A DNA stretch of 64,000 bases from Peribolospora baueri (lineage: Eukaryota > Basidiomycota > Peribolosporomycetes > Peribolosporales > Peribolosporaceae), in contig JAMDHS010000022.1 of assembly GCA_029717555.1 (NCBI GenBank), positions 1 through 64,000 on the forward strand, in the 5' to 3' direction. Below the pieces are notes generated by a model. It ran no database searches. It had not been told where the DNA came from and was given only the letters and a program-made list of their open reading frames with translations. This document shows, one piece after another, positions 57,993 through 64,000 of this stretch (the stretch's first letter is position 1; every line of letters starts with the position of its first letter). Position numbers and translations under genes: made by a program.

Positions 57993-59547
57993 TCAAATCT
58001 TTGCCAGCGTCGTACTTGGCTTGTGCTGCAAATCCGAGAACGTGTCCGCTTGATACTGTCCTTTCTCGATCGTAATGAGCCAGTTGGTGATCACTTCGAC
58101 CACCTCGTCGAAGTGTCCGATAAAGCTGATGGAGAGGGAAGGGCGTGCAGAAGTGACAAAGTCAGATGGCGACGTCAAAACAAAGTAGTCCGGCCAGTTT
58201 GAAGGAGAAACCGAATATCGCGCAGAAAGACAAAGGTGGAAAACGCACTTGTGATCCGCGCCCTCCACGATGTGCAGCGTGTGCGAACCTGCTCGTCGTG
58301 CTGAGAGGACGTTGGCGTAGATACCCGCGTCGGCTACCGGTACAACCTTGTCATGATCGCCATGGATGGTGAGCCTGTCAAACCAAACCGCGGACGGAGT
58401 CAGCATGCTAGCGACCATATGATTTTTCGGACCTTGGCGCCAACTCATCCACCTGCGAAAAATAGCGCGCTCTAGTTACTTACACCTCAATGTTCTTGGG
58501 AAAGTCCCGTTCAATGTAACTGACATCGTACTCTGCGAAGGCCTTGACGTCCTCTGGGCGCACGATCCGTTCAAGCACTTGTCCCGCAACCCGCGCTTTC
58601 CATCGGTAGATGCCTTCTTTCTCGAATGCGGCATTGTACACAGCATCTCGGTCTGGCGTTGGGAACACGAGGAGGGAATAAGAAGGCAGGAGAGCGAACG
58701 CTGAAGGTCAGCATTGGTTGGGGACAGGACGCAAAGTTTTCTTGTCAGGACTGCACGGAGTACCAACCATGAATTCGGTGCATGCTGGTCGTACCGTCAG
58801 AGAGAAGTGTCGGGTGATATCGTCAACCAAAGCAGCAAGCACGATCTTCGACGACCTTAATACCGTTACTGCAACAGTGAGCTCACCGATATCGACCGGC
58901 CACGTTTACAAAGCATTTCACGCGGGGCCTGACGTAGGAGCAGTACTTGAATCCGACGATGGACCCCCGACTATGTCCAACGACAACTGTGATAACGTAG
59001 CCATACTGCCGCTCAAGGTACTCTGTGACAGTCATAAGGTCGTCCAAGTCTTCGTCGAAGGCAGACATGCTCCAGGTGCCTGGCGTTTCGTGGTTCGAAC
59101 TGAACGGAAGCGAGATCAGATTGAGCAGGTTACGAAGAACACAATAATGGTGAAATGTGTCGCCGCGGAGGCCTCTTCGTCCTGTATCCGAACACCTGCT
59201 TGAGGAAACAAGAGCTCACCGGAAGTCGAAGCGGAAGGAGTCTATGTCGAGCTTCTGGGCGAGCTTCTTGTGGTAGATCTGGTCCTTGTGAGCGAGCACG
59301 CCGTGCAATATCTGTTTCCAAAAAAAGGCAGACACCTCCGACTTCAGGATGAGAGTCCAGAGATTGGAGACGACTGGAGAGAACAGCGTTCCCTCCGCAT
59401 CGCAGCGTCGACTGACCGACCGATCGACCGACTGACCAAAGCTACCGGCCTGCCGTTCGTGCTGCGCTCATGCTGCTTCTGCTCGAGGATGCCGACGATG
59501 TCGATGCGTTCTCGTTCGAACGGGATCTTGATTTTTGTGGCGACCAT
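57993..59547 (-). CDS. Alpha/beta hydrolase (S33-like), substrate unknown
   Basis: The start MVATKIKIPFERERIDIVG leads through introns to ILHGVLAHKDQIYHKKLA (oxyanion-side HG), SFRFDF, SNHETPGTWSMSAFDEDLDD and the nucleophile elbow VVGHSRGSIVGF (GxSxG, Ser in GHSRG). The cap-side block is KEGIYRWKARVAGQVLERI. The acid is in IHGDHDKVVPVADA and the catalytic His in EGADHKC. The C-terminus is EVVEVITNWLITIEKG. All triad elements are present, so the enzyme is probably active as an esterase, lipase or peptidase of the serine-aminopeptidase type. There is no signal peptide, so a cytosolic location is likely. The gene diverges from NDC1. Confidence 0.85.
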
Positions 59548-59928
59548 GTCTGATTGCTGAAGGTAAGGGTATGCCTGGCTTCTAGTCTATTAGAGGTCGA
59601 GAGAGTGGAGAAGAAGGCACCGAGGTCGATGAACGTTCCTTCCGCCATGAACCCCAGACGTGCGGGGGAAGGTAGCGAACGTCCGGTACGCCGGCTAAGG
59701 GTACAGCCGTGGGCCGGCAAAGGCGAGCGCCGTGCTTTGTACTCGTGTACTCGTGTATTCGTGTACTCGGGTACTCGTGTACACATATACTATGCGCTCG
59801 TCGGTCAGACGCGCTGAATGAAATCCACCGCACGTTCGATCACAAAAGAACTCCAGCGTCGACCAACCACCGCTGACGTTCACCACCACGACCAGCAGGC
59901 GCACGCCTGCTCAAGGAGCCAGTCGAGC
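59548..59928. promoter_or_regulatory. Divergent region, hydrolase / NDC1
   Basis: 381 bp lie between the two starts, with an octamer tandem repeat near the middle (listed separately). No other gene is supported. Confidence 0.5.
59739..59782 (+). repeat. GTACTCGT octamer tandem repeat
   Basis: Five to six units of GTACTCGT, two of them with single substitutions (GTATTCGT and GTACTCGG), lie between the divergent hydrolase and NDC1 starts. Confidence 0.88.
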
Positions 59929-62815
59929 ATGTCCGCCTCCACCAGGCTGTCCGAGGCCTCGCAGCCCCTCTCTTCCAAGCCTTCTCAGCCCCTCTCTTCC
60001 AGGTCTTCCCAGCTGTCGTTGCGCATGTCGGCCCCCAATACACCAGCCTCTACGGCCGCCCACTCCGGGCCCGCCCCTGCCGATTTCATGTCTCTCAAGC
60101 CCAATTTTAACCTGACCGTGACGGCACAGCAGTCTTACGTGGCGTTTTGCAGGGTTTGTACTGCGTCTTTTACGGACGGGACGGTCTTGGTCTCCTGGCC
60201 CCAGCTGATTTGACCTGTGTATCGCTGTCCCTCCTGCGCACGTAGATCTACCTGCGACAGCGGTTGTATCGAATCTTGAGCCTTTCTTTCGTGGCAGCAT
60301 GGGCTTGTCTCTCCTTTTCCGCCTTTAGTCCTTTGACTCAGGGCAAGGGTGAGCGATACAGTGACGGATGGTCGGGCGGTCTTAGAAAGAGCACTTATCG
60401 CCACGACCAGGAGCTCATTCCACTCGTTTTCCCTTCCGCACCCACCCAGGCGCGTTCCTCAACTTCGTCCGTCCTACCATCCTCCTCGCCTCCTTTCCCG
60501 CCTTTGTTGCCCTCGTCCCCATCATCGTACTGCGCAAGCTGTACCTCACCGCCATCCCCTGCGTGCGACCATCCTTCCTGACTCGACTCGTCAACTCGTT
60601 CGGCCAGCCTTCCACCTGGATCTTTTGTGGAATGCATGCCGTTGGAGGGGCCGTCTGGGCGCTCATATACGCTATTGTCGTTACCGCCGTCGGCGAAAAC
60701 GCAGAGTTAGGCGTGCTGAGATTTCACAAGGCCAGGGACACGTATTATTTCAATGAGAGGCTCCTCTTCCTCGTTCTTTGCAATACTGTGCTCGGTTTCG
60801 TCTACGGGCTTTGGAAGCTTGTGGGAGAGGATAGGACGAGGGCGAGGTTTGTTGGAGGGGATCCAGTGAGTCCACCTCCCAATCGTCTGTACCCCTCCAC
60901 CCTGACTTTACATCACTAATCGTACCCTGCATTCCTCCTTTCTACTCCTTTCCCCAGGAATTGTCCCCTGTATCACCTCTCGGAACACGAGTCTGGTCTC
61001 GCGTCACTGGCAATGTACCCCGTGCTGCTAAAGCGACTGCCATCTTTGCTGTTGTTTTCTTCGTCTCCTACGCGATGGGGAGACGGTCGCTGTGGCGAGT
61101 GGTCTTGAGGTTGGGCGGACGACGTCGTCTGAGGTAAGGTTTCCTCGATCGAAGCACTGTCGCTCTTTGCCTTCACTGACGGGCTAACAAACTCGACGAA
61201 CCTATCGCGTCCACTCGTTGGCTCGCGCGGTGGCGCTCCCTATAGGCCAATCATCACCCCTATCCTCCGCGCGTACTTCGTAACTCCCATGTTGCTGTAT
61301 CGCACAGTTGTCCTGGCAGCGGCTTCGGCAGCGAGCTGGGAGGCGACGCATTCCATTTTCGATGTCTACTCTACCCAAGCTATCATGGTCTCTCAATTTG
61401 CCAAGGACCGAGACAGATGTCTTCTCGACGGCATGCGGGCCACGGATCCATATTTCCAGGTACGATCCTACAAGCCGATGCCTTGTGCGTGTAGAGACGG
61501 ATTTCTTACCAAACTTCGATTCGTGCCACCGGCCTCTATCAAACAACAGCACTTCGCCTACCTCGAACTGTCCAGCATCTCCGACGACCACGAGCGCCGG
61601 ATCGAGATTTACAAGGACATCCGAAGCAATCCTCCAGCGTGGCGCGCCATCTCGCGCGAGTGCCTCAAACTCATTGGACAAGAGTACAACACGCTCATGG
61701 AGGTCCTGCGGGGTCCCTCCCCAGCGCCTGCAGCCACATCTGCACCGGCGCCGGCTCCTCTAGCGACTGTTTCCTCCAGGTCAACTGCCGTTGCCACACC
61801 TCGTCGCTCATCCCCGCGGTCCGCTGTCCGACCAGACAAGCCGCTACTGGTACCTCCGCCCAAGTCTGTATGGGACCGTCTCGCCTCCAACGGGGACTCG
61901 GCCACCCGGCGCGGCATACAGAAACCACAAACCGCCCCTGTCCCCACGACACAGACGAAACAATCGGCGAGGCAGCTCTCTCTGTACCGAGTCTCGGACG
62001 TGGCGATCAAGGCCGCCAGATGGATGTGTGCGTGGTTGCCGAAGGGGTTGAAGGAGTGGTCGGAGGTGGGAGGTGCGGGAAGGGTTTGGACATGGTTGCC
62101 AGAGGGATGGAAGGCGCAGTTAGAGGCGACGGGTGTGAGACGAGCTTTGTTTGAGATTAAGAAGAGGGATGAGGTGGTCAAGGCTGTGCCAAGGGCGGAG
62201 CTTTCCATATGGGCCACGGAAGGTGAGTAAGATGTGTCCCGTACAGGAGCGCCGACGAGCTCGTTTGTTGACTCCTTCACAATTCCATCTTTCTGTTCTC
62301 GGATCGACCAGCCTTGTCAAATCTCACGTGCGCATCTCTAAACGAAGACCCGTACGGCTCAGTACAGCGCGACATCACAAAGATCCTCGAAGCTTTCGTG
62401 ATTTACTACGACGCGTTGTCCGTATTCGTCGAAAGGCTCTCGACCAAGGCGCACCAGGAGCTTGCGTCGCAGAAGGATGAGAGCAGGAAGTTGAGACTGA
62501 AGAGCGAGTGGGATGAGGCAGTGGGAAAGGAGTTGTTACCCCTGCAAACCGGTGCGTAATAAGCTGACTTTGTTTGTCGGCGGCTTTCCATGGTGCGGAA
62601 TGTTGACGCCTGTGTCATCCCGTATCCTTCTCCCTTATGAACGAACAGCCCTGCACACGGGCATCTCGTCCATCTTAAACACCTTTAGCAGGTTTGAGCT
62701 CAAATTTCCTCCTCGTATCGCGCGTCGTCTCGACTCCTTCTTCGAGAAGGGCCGATTCCCAACGCCAGTGCCATCGCCTAACTCTAGGGATGCCTTGTCT
62801 GAGTGGACTAAGTAG
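59929..62815 (+). CDS. NDC1: Transmembrane nucleoporin Ndc1
   Basis: This pore-membrane protein anchors nuclear pore complexes and, in yeasts, spindle pole bodies. Exons 59929-60153, 60246-60348, 60450-60865, 60958-61133, 61246-61459, 61550-62222, 62312-62551 and 62649-62815 give 737 aa. A Ser-rich N-terminus precedes six or so membrane segments in residues about 80-380: ILSLSFVAAWACLSFSAF, PTILLASFPAFVALVPIIV, IFCGMHAVGGAVWALIYA, LLFLVLCNTVLGFVYGLW, IFAVVFFVSYAMG and LYRTVVLAAASAASWEA. The soluble C-terminal half has LKLIGQEYNTLMEVL, a low-complexity Ala/Pro region, LNEDPYGSVQRDITKILEAF and a last helix pair LHTGISSILNTFSRFELKFP, as in fungal Ndc1. The 5' Met at 59818 is an alternative start. 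Confidence 0.88.
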
Positions 62816-62955
62816 CGCTGCCGGACTTGTACAACTACATCGAGCTTGTGTCCCGTAACTGGACTTACTTGAGTCCTTCGCATCCATGCAAGCAAATTAC
62901 ACTTTGCATGTTTCCTCAGCCTTGTGCGATGCGACCCACCGCCTCGTCGCCGCTA

Positions 62956-64000
62956 TTAGCCGGCATCGCTGTCTTCCCCCGAGTCCTCCGGAGACGAGTG
63001 TGCACACCGCCTCTGTCTGAACTCGAGCGCCGAGACATCGTCCCGTAAATTATCGGGTGAAGATGGACCCTCTGAAGACGGGTAGGCGCATCGGGCCGGC
63101 GCAAACTCGAGCGCCGTAACGTCGACCCCCAAATCGTCGCCGGGACTACTGGTCATGTAGATGGCCGAGCGGTCCATCTGCACGCACGACACGGGGGGAC
63201 CTTTGCGCATGGGGAGGCGCTGGACTCGGTAAGGGGTCTCGAGAAAATCGGAAAGGGTGAGGACGTGGATGCTGGCCTGATGGGTGCGACGGAGGAACGA
63301 AGGCGAGGCGGGGAAGGAAAAAAAAAAAAAGGACATTTGTTTGGAGGTGGCGGATCGTCCACGAACGAGCGCGACTCACGCCAGCTACTACGGCCCTTCC
63401 GTTGTCGACAGCGAGATTACCGCCGGCGCGACGACCGTTCCAGAGCTTGAGTGCGCGGGCTTGCTCGAAAATGTGTTGAGGATGCTTTTGAATGAGGGTG
63501 CGGTAGTCGTGGAAGATCAGCACGAGGCCCTCGGCGCTGAGGACGACGAGGTTGCCCTGCTGATCGACGTGGATGGCCTGCCACGGTTGAGACCTAAAGT
63601 ACACGGCTTCGCCGCCACTCCCTTCCACCGCGGGGGCTTCGAGGTGGTAGATATCGGCAGGCTGAGGAGGGAGCAAAGGATCCGAATCTCCGTCCTCGCC
63701 GAGCCATTCGCGAGGCGTGGGCTCCATGGGCGTGAACGTCTGTCCCAACCTGCCGGTCTTCCAGGTGCGGGTGTACGGCCAGTGGCCGACCTTGTCGGTG
63801 ATGTTGATCGCCAGCTGTCCGTCTGACCTTCTCCAGATGGAGATGATGCCGTCACCGACGAGGAAGACGTGGTCGGCGTCAAAATCGATGTACGTCACGT
63901 TCTCAATGTTGCCAACGGTGTGGACCGAGGAAATGTCTAAAAGCCGGAAGAATTTGGGTGCAGAGGTACGAATGACGGTCAGCCAAAACGAACGAGGGCT
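62956..64000 (-). CDS. Beta-propeller-like protein, N-terminus beyond the window
   Basis: The frame is open from the right edge to a donor at 63380 and continues in a last exon 63276-62956 (VLTLSDFLETPYRVQRLP to a stop). Blade-like segments include YIDFDADHVFLVGDGIISIW, WQAIHVDQQGNLVVLSAEG and GGNLAVDNGRAVVAG; these fit a WD40/F-box-WD-type propeller, without clear WD dipeptides. The C-terminus carries two copies of a short motif (DVTALEF...RCAYPSSE and DVSALEF...RCAHSSPE). I cannot assign a function. Confidence 0.6.

Overview
This window is nuclear DNA of a GC-rich, intron-rich basidiomycete fungus. The evidence is the set of eukaryotic single-copy genes, short introns (mostly 50-110 nt) with GTGAGT-like donors and CTAAC-like branch points, C-ending codons, and fungal gene versions such as LRO1, a sterol-sensing HMG-CoA reductase and a BRCT/Myb Rap1-like protein. 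A yeast-like basidiomycete (Pucciniomycotina or Ustilaginomycotina) is my guess, with low confidence on class. The first 179 bases are almost pure G and cut through the replication factor A gene, so the left end looks like a contig edge. I saw no virus-like element, CRISPR array or tRNA gene.

Layout, left to right: RFA2 (-, partial); mitochondrial ribosomal protein uS4m (+); DEAD-box helicase FAL1/eIF4A3 (-); splicing factor SF3a60 (+); a synaptojanin-type Sac1/5-phosphatase (-); an aldo-keto reductase relic (-); deubiquitinase OTU1 (-); acyltransferase LRO1 (+); clamp-loader subunit CTF18 (-). Next comes an island at about 23.4-28.9 kb that holds two damaged genes (an F-box/LRR-like gene and a small secreted-protein gene), a duplicated upstream segment and long gene-free stretches. 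Then HMG-CoA reductase (-); a Rap1-like telomere protein (-); proteasome deubiquitinase UBP6 (-); a 2198-aa KDM5/JARID histone demethylase (+); QCR9 of respiratory complex III (-); mitochondrial ribosomal protein uS11m (+); NatB subunit NAA25 (+); an alpha/beta hydrolase (-); nucleoporin NDC1 (+); and a partial beta-propeller-like gene (-) that runs off the right edge.

The genes do not form an operon-like pathway, but several pairs share short divergent promoters: RFA2/uS4m, FAL1/SF3a60 (both RNA splicing), OTU1/LRO1, QCR9/uS11m (both mitochondrial) and hydrolase/NDC1. For eleven genes I resolved exon structures that sum to a whole number of codons. The most notable structural features are 5-nt and 6-nt internal microexons (LRO1, QCR9), GC-AG introns, repeated use of a 6-14 nt first coding exon, and a tandemly duplicated exon-intron unit joined to a 7-residue repeat array in the Rap1-like gene.
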